Shown: positions 1 to 8,682, numbered from the stretch's first letter. The stretch: 64,000 bases of DNA from Streptomyces sp. R41 (GCF_041053055.1 NZ_CP163443.1:7113001-7177000), one strand, 5' to 3'. Made by a program: numbers and translations. The notes: generated by a model from the letters alone, not told the origin.

Positions 1-247
1 CGTCGACCTCGTCCGGGTACGACACCATGTAGTCCTCGAGCGGCAGCCGCATCCCGGCCGCGAGGCCGCTCTGCACCCGCGCCGTCGGCCACTTCGCTCG
101 GCTCTCGGTGTCCGGCAGCGAGCGGGCTTCGGTCCTTGTCTTCACCGTCTGCTGATCCTGCGCGTGCTGGGTGCCGCAGGCAGCGGTCAGAGCGAGCGCC
201 GAGCACGAGGCGGCCAGCACAGCGGAATGTATCCACTTCTTGGTCAT
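1..247 (-). CDS. Putative lipoprotein, C-terminus cut by window edge
   Basis: This reading frame starts at the ATG complementary to 245-247 and runs off the left edge (82 codons visible). The N-terminus has a Lys-Lys pair, a hydrophobic stretch and LTAAC, a plausible lipobox with the Cys as the lipidated residue, so the product is probably tethered outside the membrane. It begins 2 bases after the stop of the secreted-protein gene upstream, which suggests co-transcription and translational coupling. The mature part is hydrophilic and I recognise no domain in it; the function is unknown. Confidence 0.6.
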   Translation of the reverse strand, partial: MTKKWIHSAVLAASCSALALTAACGTQHAQDQQTVKTRTEARSLPDTESRAKWPTARVQSGLAAGMRLPLEDYMVSYPDEVD

Positions 248-249
248 AG

Positions 250-810
250 CTAGTTCCTCTTGCTCGACGAGTTCTTGTTCTTCAGGCCGTTGCCCAGGTT
301 GCGGGCGATGCCGTCGTACTTCGGGATCGTCTTCTTGCTGCCGCTGTATCCGGCGTTGCTGTAGACCGTGTACGAGTGGGACGGGTCCTGGTTGTAGGCG
401 GAAGCGGCGTTGTCCGCGGCGTACTGCCCGTCGCCCGTGTTGTCGCACGGGTTGGACATGCCCTTGTGGGTGTCACGGTCGGGGTCCGTGTAGTAGCCGG
501 GGAATCCGCTGAAGACATACCGGACGATCGAGGTCCCGTTCGGGGAGTAGCCCCAGTGATCCTTGATCGACTTGTTGCTGATGAAGCAGGCGCTCTGGGA
601 CAACTGCGTCGTCTCGGAACGGGAGTTGAATTGAATGCGGAAGCAAGCCCGGTTGTAGGCGGAGCTGCACTCGTCGGCCGCGTAAGAGGTCGCGGCGGAT
701 GCGGACGGCGCAGTCGCGAGCACGGCGGCGAACGAGGCCACCGCAGCGGCGAGCGCGGCTACGGGTCTGGCAGGACGCAACGGTGTTTCCCCCATGTCCT
801 TCTGCTGCAA
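250..810 (-). CDS. Small secreted protein, possibly I36/crystallin-like
   Basis: The product is a 186-residue (or shorter) exported protein. It has a basic start, an Ala-rich hydrophobic core and a signal-peptidase site near SASA-AT. The mature part has four Cys (in DECSS, RACF, SACF and NPCDN), many aromatic residues and a Ser/Asn/Lys-rich tail. The repeated YxxxGYSGS-type motif resembles secreted peptidase-inhibitor I36 or beta/gamma-crystallin-like proteins of streptomycetes, but this is a weak match by eye. An ATG at 795 is an alternative start with AGAAGGA just upstream. It lies directly upstream of a lipoprotein gene. Confidence 0.6.
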   Translation of the reverse strand: MQQKDMGETPLRPARPVAALAAAVASFAAVLATAPSASAATSYAADECSSAYNRACFRIQFNSRSETTQLSQSACFISNKSIKDHWGYSPNGTSIVRYVFSGFPGYYTDPDRDTHKGMSNPCDNTGDGQYAADNAASAYNQDPSHSYTVYSNAGYSGSKKTIPKYDGIARNLGNGLKNKNSSSKRN

Positions 811-1263
811 GGCAGGGGTGTCCCGTCGCGCGCGGTCCGGCGCTGATAGACGTTCCCCCGTGCATGGTCAAGCCCTCGAGCGGCCTGGTCTGGACCAACC
901 CTTCGGGCCTGGTCACTCTAGCCATGGCATGAGTGCGGGCGGCAAGGGCTGGTCGAGGACATGGCAAGAAAGTGATCCGCGCGCACCAGGGGCGGACGAG
1001 GCCTCTCAACGGCGACCGCGGACCCAACGTGCGTGATTCCTGCGAAGAGTTGTGAAAGAAGGTGCAGTGACGCAGGGGATCTGCTCGATCGGGTTGGCCG
1101 GATTCCGATCCCTGTCGAGGGGGCCTTGAGGGGCCTTGAGGGGGCCGCACAGGCTCCGGGGCGTGAACCTGTGCTCGTCGATGGGTTCGGCAGGTCGGGC
1201 GCGCGGCGTCCTCCTCGCCGGCGAAACGCGTCTCCGAACCCCGTCGCGGTGCTGTCGGACCGG

Positions 1264-1830
1264 TCAGTCGGAGGCAGGCGAGTCCTTGGGCGAAGAGGTC
1301 TTCGCCGACAGTTCGAACCATATGGTCTTGCCGGTGGCCGTGCGGGTGTTGCCCCAGGCGTCGGCGAGCAGATCGAGCAGTTCGGTGCCGCGCCCGCCTT
1401 CCGCGTCGGCGTCGATGATGTGGCGTACGGGGCCCGTGGTTTCGGTGTCCTCGACCTCGCACCGCAGGCGGGAGTCGCGCAGCTGCAGGTTGAGCCGCAG
1501 AGGGCCTCGCGTGTGGCGCAGGGCGTTGGTGACCAGTTCGCTGACCAGGAGCTCAGTGGTGTCTGCCAGGGCCTCCAGAGCCCAGTCGCCCAGTTGCGCG
1601 GTCACCACTTTCCGAGCCCGACGGACCGAGGTCAGTTCCCGTGACAGGGGCCAGGAGGCGTCCCAGTCGGTGGCGCGACCGCGCGGCGCGCCAAGCGGCC
1701 GCGGGGGTTCAAGGGTGCGTGACCACAGAGCCCTCTGCCGGGCGAACCACGATGCGGGTGCGACCTCGGGGGTGAGGCCGATGGCCTGGGGGGCCACGGT
1801 GATCAGTCCCTTCTGAGCTGCTGGGGTCAT
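1264..1830 (-). CDS. ATP-binding protein, anti-sigma (RsbW/SpoIIAB)-type HATPase
   Basis: The product is a 188-residue cytoplasmic protein. Its C-terminal two thirds form a GHKL ATPase fold: an N-box (ELVTNALRHT, with the Mg-binding Asn), a G1-like Asp (EVEDTETTG) and a G2 loop (GGRGTELLDLLADAWG). Family members bind sigma or anti-anti-sigma factors and act as Ser kinases in partner switching. The N-terminal 60 residues carry no known domain. No cognate sigma or STAS gene is adjacent. It is divergent from the TetR gene at 1994, and the shared gap holds two GTAGC-N4-GCTAC inverted repeats. Confidence 0.85.
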   Translation of the reverse strand: MTPAAQKGLITVAPQAIGLTPEVAPASWFARQRALWSRTLEPPRPLGAPRGRATDWDASWPLSRELTSVRRARKVVTAQLGDWALEALADTTELLVSELVTNALRHTRGPLRLNLQLRDSRLRCEVEDTETTGPVRHIIDADAEGGRGTELLDLLADAWGNTRTATGKTIWFELSAKTSSPKDSPASD

Positions 1831-1850
1831 GTGCCGGGCGTTCCCGTTCC

Positions 1851-1893
1851 CGTAGCGTTCGCTACGCCTGAACGTATACGTAGCGGGTGCTAC
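1851..1893. promoter_or_regulatory. Duplicated inverted-repeat operator between divergent genes
   Basis: Two copies of GTAGC-N4-GCTAC lie at 1852-1865 and 1880-1893, exactly 28 bp apart, with the perfect palindrome ACGTATACGT (1872-1881) between them. They sit in the shared upstream region of the HATPase gene (minus) and the TetR gene (plus). Binding by that TetR protein, with autoregulation, is inferred from position. Confidence 0.5.
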
Positions 1894-1993
1894 AAGAAAT
1901 ATATAAGAAGGGGTGTATGTACCGAATAAGTACGATTCAGTCGATATAAGTGAGATCCAGTCGACTCTGCGTAACTCCAGTCAGGGAGCCCTG

Positions 1994-2590
1994 ATGCCGC
2001 GCCCGCCCGATCCGGCCAAACGACGTGACCTGCTGGACCGGGTCCGGGAGTATGTGATCCGCAACGGCTTGGCCGACCTGTCCCTGCGCCCACTGGGGCG
2101 GGCCCTGGGCACCAGCGACCGCATGCTCCTGTACTACTTCGGCACCAAGGAACGCATGGTCGCAGAGGCACTCGCCCTGTACGCGAGGCGCCCGCTCCTG
2201 CGTGCCCGGACCCTGCTCGACACCGTCGGCTCCCTGACGAGCCCTGCGGGACTCCGCCGTTTCATGGAGGAAGTCTGGCGGCAGTTCGGTGAACCCGACA
2301 TGCGGGACGCGCTCCCCCTCTACCTCGAGATCATGACCGCCAGCGTGCTCCATCCCGACCGGTACGGGCCCGTGATGCACGACGTCGTCACCGATTGGAC
2401 AGGCCTGTTCACCTCCGTCTTCCGTGACCTGGGCATGGCCGAGGCACGTGCCCGAACCGAGGCCACCCTCCTGGTCGACGCCACGTTCGGCCTGCTCTTC
2501 GCACCCCTGGCCGACGGCGACTGGGACCGGGCCGACGCGGCCTTCCGCACCTTCCTCGACCGCATCGAACCCGGCTGGCAGGCCACGTAG
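1994..2590 (+). CDS. TetR/AcrR-family transcriptional regulator
   Basis: The protein has 198 residues from the ATG at 1994, preceded by GGGAG at 6 bases; the frame stays open further upstream but lacks a ribosome site there. The N-terminal helix-turn-helix is clear (LSLRPLGRALGTSDRMLLYY followed by FGTKE). The C-terminal ligand domain is helical and unassigned. The gene converges on the acyl-CoA ligase gene with a 13-base gap and diverges from the HATPase gene. The direct repeat CAGTCGA at 1938 and 1958 (20-bp period) is another possible binding element. Confidence 0.9.
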   Translation: MPRPPDPAKRRDLLDRVREYVIRNGLADLSLRPLGRALGTSDRMLLYYFGTKERMVAEALALYARRPLLRARTLLDTVGSLTSPAGLRRFMEEVWRQFGEPDMRDALPLYLEIMTASVLHPDRYGPVMHDVVTDWTGLFTSVFRDLGMAEARARTEATLLVDATFGLLFAPLADGDWDRADAAFRTFLDRIEPGWQAT

Positions 2591-2603
2591 CGAACCATTG
2601 ACG

Positions 2604-4076
2604 TCAGTGGCGGACGTCAGGGATCTCACGCTTGAGGATCTTGCCGGTGGGTCCCTTGGGCAGGGCGTCGACGAGCCGGATCTCGCGCGGGTACTTGTAC
2701 GGTGCCACGCGTTCGCGGACGAACTCCCGCAGTTCGTCGGCGTCTGCCCGGGTGCCCGGGCGCAGGGCGACCACGGCGGCGACCTCCTCGCCGAGAGAGC
2801 GGTGGCGGACGCCGATCACGGCGGCCTCGGCGACGGATGGGTGTTCGTAGAGGACCTCTTCGATCTCTCTCGGGTAGACGTTGTAGCCGCCGCGGATGAT
2901 GAGGTCCTTCTTGCGGTCGACGATGTAGTAGTAGCCGTCTTCGTCGACCCGTGCCAGGTCACCGGTGTGCAGCCAGCCGTCCACGATGGTCTCGGCGGTC
3001 GCGTCGGGGCGTCCCCAGTAGCCGGCCATCACGTTGTGGCCGCGCACGCACAGTTCGCCGACGCCGTCCCGCGGGTCGAGGATGCGCATCTCCACGCCGT
3101 CGATGGGGGTGCCCACCGAGCCGGGTTTGCGGGGCCGGTCCGGGTGGTTGAAGGAGGCGACCGGGGAGGTTTCGGACAGGCCGTAGCCCTCGAGAATCGC
3201 GCAGCCGAAGACGGCTTCGAAGCCGTGCAGCAGCTCGACCGGCAGGGAGGCTCCGCTGGAGACGCACAGGCGCAGCGAGCTCGTGTCCCGTTGAGGGTTG
3301 CGCCGGTGCTCGGCGAGCACGGCGGCGTACATGGTCGGTACGCCCTCGAAGACAGTGATCTTCCGGTGCTCGACCGCGCGCAGTGCCTCGCCCGGATGAA
3401 AGCGGGAGAGGAGGGCGAGACGGGCGCCCGCGATCACGGCGGCGTTCATGGCACAGGCCTGTCCGAAGGCGTGGAACAGCGGCAGGCAGCCCATCATGAC
3501 GTCGTCGGGGGTGAGCTGCAGGACGCGCGCGGAGATCTGGCAGTTGCGTGCCAGTCCGGCGTGGGTGAGCATCGCGCCCTTCGGGACGCCGGTGGTGCCG
3601 GAGGTGTAGAGGATGACGGCGATGTCGTCGTCCTTGCGGGAGACGCTCGGCTCCGGGTCGGGGTGCTCGGCGAGCAGGCCTGCCAGACCCTCGGGCGTGA
3701 CCGGCACGATCGGGGTCGCGGTGCCCTCGGCGCCGAGTCGCGCCTCGTCGGCAGCGTCCTGGTGGGCGAGAAGCAGGGCCATACCGCAGTCGCGCACATA
3801 GTGCGTGATCTCACGCTGCTTGAGCAGGGGGTTCATCGGTACCACGACGGCCCCGGCGCGCAGGATGCCGTAGTAGAGGACGGGGAACTCCGGCACGTTG
3901 GGCAGCATCAGGCCCACCCGGTCGCCGGGTCGGACGCCGCGCGCGGCGAGGAGCGCGGCCGTACGTCCGGCGAGGGTGTGCAGCTCGGCATAGGTGAGCT
4001 GCTGGTCGTCGAGCTCGACTGCGAGACGGTCGCCGTGGATGCGGGCGGCGCGGGTGAGGAAGTCGGCGAGGTTCAT
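2604..4076 (-). CDS. Acyl-CoA ligase (AMP-forming)
   Basis: The 490-residue enzyme activates a carboxylic acid with ATP and CoA. Motifs of the ANL superfamily are intact: the P-loop-like YTSGTTGVPKGAMLTH, EGYGLSE, GWLHTGDLA, VDRKKDLIIRGGYNVYP and the C-terminal catalytic Lys in GPTGKILKRE. The length is normal for the family. The substrate is not evident; the best overall resemblance is to long- or medium-chain and aryl acid ligases. It is the last gene of a minus-strand operon behind the dehydrogenase (17-base gap) and the dioxygenase, so it probably activates the acid they produce. Confidence 0.9.
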   Translation of the reverse strand: MNLADFLTRAARIHGDRLAVELDDQQLTYAELHTLAGRTAALLAARGVRPGDRVGLMLPNVPEFPVLYYGILRAGAVVVPMNPLLKQREITHYVRDCGMALLLAHQDAADEARLGAEGTATPIVPVTPEGLAGLLAEHPDPEPSVSRKDDDIAVILYTSGTTGVPKGAMLTHAGLARNCQISARVLQLTPDDVMMGCLPLFHAFGQACAMNAAVIAGARLALLSRFHPGEALRAVEHRKITVFEGVPTMYAAVLAEHRRNPQRDTSSLRLCVSSGASLPVELLHGFEAVFGCAILEGYGLSETSPVASFNHPDRPRKPGSVGTPIDGVEMRILDPRDGVGELCVRGHNVMAGYWGRPDATAETIVDGWLHTGDLARVDEDGYYYIVDRKKDLIIRGGYNVYPREIEEVLYEHPSVAEAAVIGVRHRSLGEEVAAVVALRPGTRADADELREFVRERVAPYKYPREIRLVDALPKGPTGKILKREIPDVRH

Positions 4077-4093
4077 GTGTGGGGGTTTCCTGG

Positions 4094-5800
4094 TCAGCCG
4101 CGCAGGGCGGAAGCGAAGACGGCGGGGAGCTGGGCGAGGCTCGGCGCGGTGGTGAAGCGGGTGACGCGTTCGAGCGTGGTGCGGCCGGAGCGATGGGTGA
4201 CGAAGTACGGCGGCTTGGGGGACAGGGAGGGGGAGCCGGTGAACAGGCCGCGAGGGGCGGGGGCGAACGGGGCGCGCAGCACGGTCTTCTCGACGTCCTC
4301 GAGCATGAAGGCGTTGTTGACGAAGCCGATGCCGCTGCCGATCGCCTGCCGGGTGTGGCCGGGGTAGGCGCCCCAAGGGGTGTAGCCGAGCAGGAAGTTG
4401 ACGCCGGACCAGGAGTTGACGCCGAGGGTGCCGTAGCGCAGCTCCGCGATGGCCGACTCCACCGCGGCGGACTGGGCCCTCTCGGTCCTGGGATCGACGA
4501 TCAGGGTCGCCCCGAGGGTGCCGGGGAGGATGTCGTTGGCGAAGTCGACGGCGTGGCGCAGGAAGTGCGCGGGGGTCTCGCCGGGGAGGCGCACCACGCC
4601 CAGGGCGCTGGCGAAGACCTCGCCGGTGAGCAGTACGTCGTCGTGGTCGGTGATGTCCGGAACCAGGATCCGGCAGCCGTCGGCGTGGCGTTCGGCCTGC
4701 GGGTGGGCCTCGAGTACGGCCTGGAGCCGCTGGTCGGCGCCGGGGTAGTAGTCCGTGCGCGGCGGCAGGGCGTGCAGCACCCGCCGGATCTCCTCCAGGA
4801 GCCGTTCGGTCCCGTGCCAGGAGCGGGGCAGCACCAGCACCTGGCCGGCGATGCAGTTGTGGCCGGAGTTGTTCATCTTGCTCGTGACGATGTGCTCGGC
4901 CTGGAAGCGGAAGTCCGCCCGGCTCCATCGCCCCGGCACCACGATGCACGGGCTGACGCCGCCCAACTCGCTGGTGAACGGCTTGTCGATCAGCGGGGTG
5001 TCGTCGCGGCGGCGCTGCTCCGCGTGCTCGTCGGTGCCCCAGACGATGGCGTCGTGCGTGCGGTCGCTGCCGGTCACGTGGACGGAGTCCACGCCGTCGT
5101 GGGCGGTGAGGTAGGTGCCCTCGGCGGGGCCGCCGTCCACGAACCGCACCCAGCCGCGCTGGACGAACTCGTCGAAGATCCGCTCGAAGTGCGGGCGCAG
5201 ATAGGCATTGACCGGGTTCATCTTGGCGATGACGACCTGGCCCTCGGAGTAGAGCTTGTGCACGATGTCGGTCGCGGTGAGCGCGGCGACGTTGCCGGCA
5301 CCCAGGACGAGCGCCACACCGGCGCGCTGCCCGCGGCCGCTATACGGTTCGGCCGCACGCTCTCGTACCTGCTCGGCGGTGACGCCGGACTGTATCCGGA
5401 CCTGGGCCGAGTAGCCGTTGAGCAGCAGGCGGTCCCAGCCGGTGGCGGGGAAGACGTCCACCCAGGTACGGCCGCCCTGCTCGTGCACCGTCCCCGCGGG
5501 CATCGGGTCCCGGCCGGCGGCCAGGCGCCGTAGCACGTGCAGCCGCGCGGTGACGTTCTGGGCCAGTGACCACGGGCCTCCGGCCCAGTCCTCGCCGGCC
5601 CACGGGGAGTCGGGTCCGTATCCCTTGGCGTGTGCGGCGGCCGCGACCAGGTCGGTCGCGCCGTCGTGGATCCTGGGCATGAGCCGCTCCAGCAGGCCGA
5701 TGCGTTCGGCGAGCGGCGCGGCGGCCCAGGACGGGGCGTTCTCACGCAGCTGTCTCAGAGCGCGGTCGAGGGCGGTCTTGTCGAGGGCGGGGCTGTTCAC
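4094..5800 (-). CDS. Aldehyde dehydrogenase / acyl-CoA reductase-like protein
   Basis: The 568-residue NAD(P)-dependent dehydrogenase starts at the GTG at 5800, preceded by AAGGAG at 4 bases; an in-frame ATG at 5851 lacks such a site. The central region has a nucleotide-binding stretch (LVLGAGNVAALTATD, then VTGSDRTHDAIVWG) and a catalytic Cys at about residue 316 (NNSGHNCIAGQ). The N- and C-terminal regions are longer than in classical aldehyde dehydrogenases, closer to acyl-CoA-reductase-like members. The gene lies between the dioxygenase and acyl-CoA ligase genes, which suggests it oxidises an aldehyde released by the oxygenase. The direction of the reaction is uncertain. Confidence 0.8.
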   Translation of the reverse strand: MNSPALDKTALDRALRQLRENAPSWAAAPLAERIGLLERLMPRIHDGATDLVAAAAHAKGYGPDSPWAGEDWAGGPWSLAQNVTARLHVLRRLAAGRDPMPAGTVHEQGGRTWVDVFPATGWDRLLLNGYSAQVRIQSGVTAEQVRERAAEPYSGRGQRAGVALVLGAGNVAALTATDIVHKLYSEGQVVIAKMNPVNAYLRPHFERIFDEFVQRGWVRFVDGGPAEGTYLTAHDGVDSVHVTGSDRTHDAIVWGTDEHAEQRRRDDTPLIDKPFTSELGGVSPCIVVPGRWSRADFRFQAEHIVTSKMNNSGHNCIAGQVLVLPRSWHGTERLLEEIRRVLHALPPRTDYYPGADQRLQAVLEAHPQAERHADGCRILVPDITDHDDVLLTGEVFASALGVVRLPGETPAHFLRHAVDFANDILPGTLGATLIVDPRTERAQSAAVESAIAELRYGTLGVNSWSGVNFLLGYTPWGAYPGHTRQAIGSGIGFVNNAFMLEDVEKTVLRAPFAPAPRGLFTGSPSLSPKPPYFVTHRSGRTTLERVTRFTTAPSLAQLPAVFASALRG

Positions 5801-5942
5801 ATCACTCCTTGGCGGGGCGAACAAGCGGAGTCGGAAAAGGGGAGCCACCACGCGGCGCGACGGCGTGGCGGCGGAGGTCGTACCGCTGTGCGGAGCGGCA
5901 CGACCGCCGCGAGCAGCTGGGCCGGCCGGCGGGGCGAGGGGC

Positions 5943-6866
5943 TCAGGACAGCGGGACGCCGGCGATCGCGATGCGCTCCATCACGCGGCGCTGGGGGTAG
6001 TAGTCGTTGATCGCGTAGTGCTGGACGGCGATGTTGTCCCAGATAGCGACCGAGTCGGGCTGCCAGCGGAACCGCACCTGGAGCTCGGGGACACGAGCCT
6101 GCAGGCCCAGCTCATGGAGTAGCTCACGGCTCTCGTCCTCGGGCAGGCCGACGATGCGGGTGGTGAAGGGCTCATTGACGTACAGCGTCTTGCGTCCGGT
6201 GTGCGGGTGTCGCACGACGACCGGGTGCTCGACCGGCGGCAGGTTCTGGCGCATCGCCGCGATCTGCTCCTGCGTCATGAACGCACCCCAGCTGGGCTCC
6301 CAGTCGTGTACGGCGGTGAGGCCGTCGATGCGCTGCTTCATCTCGTCGGTGAGGTTGTCGTAGGCGGCACCCATGTCGGCCCACATGGTGTCGCCGCCGG
6401 CCGGTGGGACCTCGACCGAACGCAGCACCGAGCCCATGGCGGGCGCGGCCATGAACGAGTGGTCGCTGTGCCAGATGTTCTCCTGGCCGATGGCGTTCGC
6501 GTCCTTTGCGAGCCGCGAGACGCCGACAGTGTCGCCCTTGGGGAAGAACGGGTTCGGCTCCGGCTCCCCCCACACCGCGGCAAGGGCCAGGTGTGATGCC
6601 GCGTCGAAGTCGTGCTGGTCGCGGAAGAAGATGACCTTCCACTCGAGCAGCACCTGCCGCAGCTCCTGCGCCAGCTCCTCGTCGATCGGCCGGGACAGGT
6701 CCACGCCGCCGATCTCCGCTCCGATGTGCGGAGTCATCGGCGCGATCTCCAGCAGCCGGTACTCGGCCTGCGGTGTACCGGCCACGGTTCGGTCCAGCAC
6801 ACGCCGGCCGGCGTGGAACAGCGGCTTGGCCAGGAGGGGGTTCTTGTCGGTTCCAGTGGTGTCCAT
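5943..6866 (-). CDS. TauD/TfdA-family Fe(II)/2-oxoglutarate dioxygenase
   Basis: The 307-residue enzyme starts at the ATG at 6866, with GGAGGA about 5 bases upstream. The facial triad is intact: His133 and Asp135 in IWHSDHSF and the distal His283 in VQHYAIND, with Arg residues about 10-15 positions later for 2-oxoglutarate. The N-terminus has the family signature HIGAEIGGVDLSRP. Relatives cleave taurine, alkyl sulfates or aryloxyalkanoates through unstable hydroxylated products that yield aldehydes. It is the first gene of a minus-strand operon and is divergent from an MFS transporter, so the substrate is probably imported. The substrate itself is unknown. Confidence 0.9.
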   Translation of the reverse strand: MDTTGTDKNPLLAKPLFHAGRRVLDRTVAGTPQAEYRLLEIAPMTPHIGAEIGGVDLSRPIDEELAQELRQVLLEWKVIFFRDQHDFDAASHLALAAVWGEPEPNPFFPKGDTVGVSRLAKDANAIGQENIWHSDHSFMAAPAMGSVLRSVEVPPAGGDTMWADMGAAYDNLTDEMKQRIDGLTAVHDWEPSWGAFMTQEQIAAMRQNLPPVEHPVVVRHPHTGRKTLYVNEPFTTRIVGLPEDESRELLHELGLQARVPELQVRFRWQPDSVAIWDNIAVQHYAINDYYPQRRVMERIAIAGVPLS

Positions 6867-6894
6867 GCGGTCCTCCACGGTCGCATCGGAGAAA

Positions 6895-6915
6895 ATCGTT
6901 ACTGGAAGTATCGAT
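6895..6915 (-). promoter_or_regulatory. 21-bp operator upstream of the dioxygenase operon
   Basis: The imperfect inverted repeat ATCGTTAC-N5-GTATCGAT has 7 of 8 paired positions. It lies 29 bp upstream of the dioxygenase start. A second copy in mirror orientation lies at 7094-7114 beside the transporter gene. It is probably bound by a dimeric repressor such as a TetR or GntR protein; the regulator is not identified. Confidence 0.7.
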
Positions 6916-7093
6916 ATCTGGCCGGGGAACGGCAAGAGCCTCTCCGTGATCATTTCGCCGCGGCGTACGACGGCTGCCGCGCTGGCGGGCGCAGCAGCGT
7001 TCGGGGCCGCGAACGTCAGCCCCTCGTGCGGGTGGGGGGGCTGTGCCCGTGTGTCTTTCGCCGTGACCAGGTCTTGTGGTCACGCCCATGGGT

Positions 7094-7114
7094 ATCGATA
7101 CTGCACGTAACGAT
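7094..7114 (+). promoter_or_regulatory. Mirror copy of the 21-bp operator, transporter side
   Basis: On the plus strand this reads ATCGATAC-N5-GTAACGAT, the reverse complement of the site at 6895-6915 with the same half-sites and spacer length. Similarity extends a few bases beyond the half-sites (22 of 26 identical). It lies about 115 bp upstream of the proposed TTG start of the MFS gene. Confidence 0.7.
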
Positions 7115-7228
7115 TTCTCGTTGCTGAGGTCGGCTCGTGTGAGCGCGTCCCGATCGCCGGCGTTCCACTCTCCCGTGTTGCACGCCGACCACGCCTGCCA
7201 CAAGGCAGCTACCTACGCGGAGCCCCCG

Positions 7229-8578
7229 TTGCCCAACACCGATGTCACACCCGTCACGCCCGCCCACACCGCCGAGACGAGCCGGAGGCACAAACGCCGG
7301 GCGTGGACTGTCACCGGGTTGCTGGTGGTCTTCATGATGGTCAATTTCGCCGACAAATCCGTCCTCGGACTGGCAGCCGACCCGATCCGCCGCGACCTCG
7401 GCCTGTCGGCGACCGGCTTCGGACTGGCCAACAGCGCGTTTTTCCTGCTTTTCTCGGTCTGCGGCGCCACGGTCGGGCTGCTGTCGGACAGGGTGCGGGC
7501 GCGGTGGCTGCTGCTGGGCATGGCGCTGCTGTGGTCGCTCGCCCAGACGCCCATGGCCCTGGGCGGAGGACTGGTCGCGCTGGTCACCTCGCGGATCGTG
7601 CTGGGGGCCGCGGAGGGGCCTGCCTTCCCCGTGGCCCAGCACAGCGCCCTATCGTGGTTCCCGGACCGTGAGCGCAACCTTCCCGGCGCACTGATCAACA
7701 TCGGCGTCACCCTCGGCGTGGTGGTCGCGGCCCCAGGGCTGACCTGGATGATCCAGCACCACGGCTGGCGCTCCGCCTTCGCCGCCGTCGCGATCGCGGG
7801 CGGGGTGTGGGCGGCGGGCTGGGCCCTTTTCGGCAAGGATCGGGAGGCCGAGACGCCGACCGGGACCCAGGCCGAGACCCATGGCGAGGCCAGTGGCTGG
7901 ACCGCCGTTCCCCGCTCCGGCAGCGCTGACGAAGAGACCTCGCCTGCTCCCTCGTACCGGCGCATCCTGGGCACCGGCACCTGGATCGGCGCCACGATCG
8001 GCTACTTCAGCACCTACTGGATGATCGCCCTGTCACTGGTGTGGGTGCCCTCCTACCTGCACGACGGCCTGGGCTACTCCGCCACCACCGCCGCCAACCT
8101 CGTCGCCGGGATCTGGGCGATCAACGCCATCGCCCTCCTCGGGCAGGCGGGAGTGACCGGGTGGCTACTGCGACGCGGCGTGACAAGTCGGTGGGCCCGT
8201 GCCCGTGTCGGCGGCATCACTCTGCTGGCCTCCGCGCTCGGCTGCGCGACCCTTTCGCAGGCCACGCGCGGGCCGATCATCGTGCTGCTCCTGCTCGTCG
8301 GCTTCGGCCTGTGCGGGGCGATGTCGACCATCGCGGTCACGACCGTCGCCGAACTCGTCCCTGCCCGCCGGCGCGGCGGCGCCCTCGGCCTGATGAACGC
8401 CGTGGTCACCACGGGCGGCCTGATCGCCCCCGCCCTGACGGGCTACCTGGTCGACATCCAGGGCAGGGCCGGCTACCAGCACGCTGTGCTCCTTGCGGCC
8501 GTGCTGCTCCTGCTGGGCGGCACGGCAGCAGTCACCCTGATCGACCCGGCCCGCGACGCGCGTCGCCTGTCCTCATGA
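7229..8578 (+). CDS. MFS transporter, probable organic-anion importer
   Basis: The membrane protein has 449 residues from the TTG at 7229, which has GCGGAG 6 bases upstream; the frame is open back to an ATG at 7076, which would add an atypical soluble leader. The sequence shows about 12 hydrophobic segments, the loop signature LLSDRVRARWLLLG between segments 2 and 3, and a hydrophilic central loop. The opening (VNFADKSVLGLAADPIRRDL) resembles anion:cation symporters that import organic acids. The gene is divergent from the dioxygenase operon and shares a mirrored operator, so it is probably the importer of that pathway's substrate; export cannot be excluded. Confidence 0.85.
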   Translation: MPNTDVTPVTPAHTAETSRRHKRRAWTVTGLLVVFMMVNFADKSVLGLAADPIRRDLGLSATGFGLANSAFFLLFSVCGATVGLLSDRVRARWLLLGMALLWSLAQTPMALGGGLVALVTSRIVLGAAEGPAFPVAQHSALSWFPDRERNLPGALINIGVTLGVVVAAPGLTWMIQHHGWRSAFAAVAIAGGVWAAGWALFGKDREAETPTGTQAETHGEASGWTAVPRSGSADEETSPAPSYRRILGTGTWIGATIGYFSTYWMIALSLVWVPSYLHDGLGYSATTAANLVAGIWAINAIALLGQAGVTGWLLRRGVTSRWARARVGGITLLASALGCATLSQATRGPIIVLLLLVGFGLCGAMSTIAVTTVAELVPARRRGGALGLMNAVVTTGGLIAPALTGYLVDIQGRAGYQHAVLLAAVLLLLGGTAAVTLIDPARDARRLSS

Positions 8579-8682
8579 CAGCCGACGCCGAGCGCTGAGC
8601 CGGCTGTCCCGTCCCACCGGGCCGATGGGCCGATGGGCGCAACGGTGGGGTGCGACCCCGGAACTCTCCAGCCCGGCAACGC

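Noticed and set aside
5801..5851. ATG at 5851 as start of the aldehyde dehydrogenase
   Set aside because: The GTG at 5800 has AAGGAG at good spacing and the added residues look non-coding.
2604..6866. Isonitrile-lipopeptide biosynthetic cluster
   Set aside because: A TauD-type enzyme and an acyl ligase occur together, but no ACP, thioesterase or NRPS gene is present, and an aldehyde dehydrogenase and importer-like MFS gene fit catabolism better.
7076..7228. N-terminal 51-residue extension of the MFS protein
   Set aside because: It would overlap the operator and leader, has no ribosome site, and homologous transporters begin close to the TTG at 7229.
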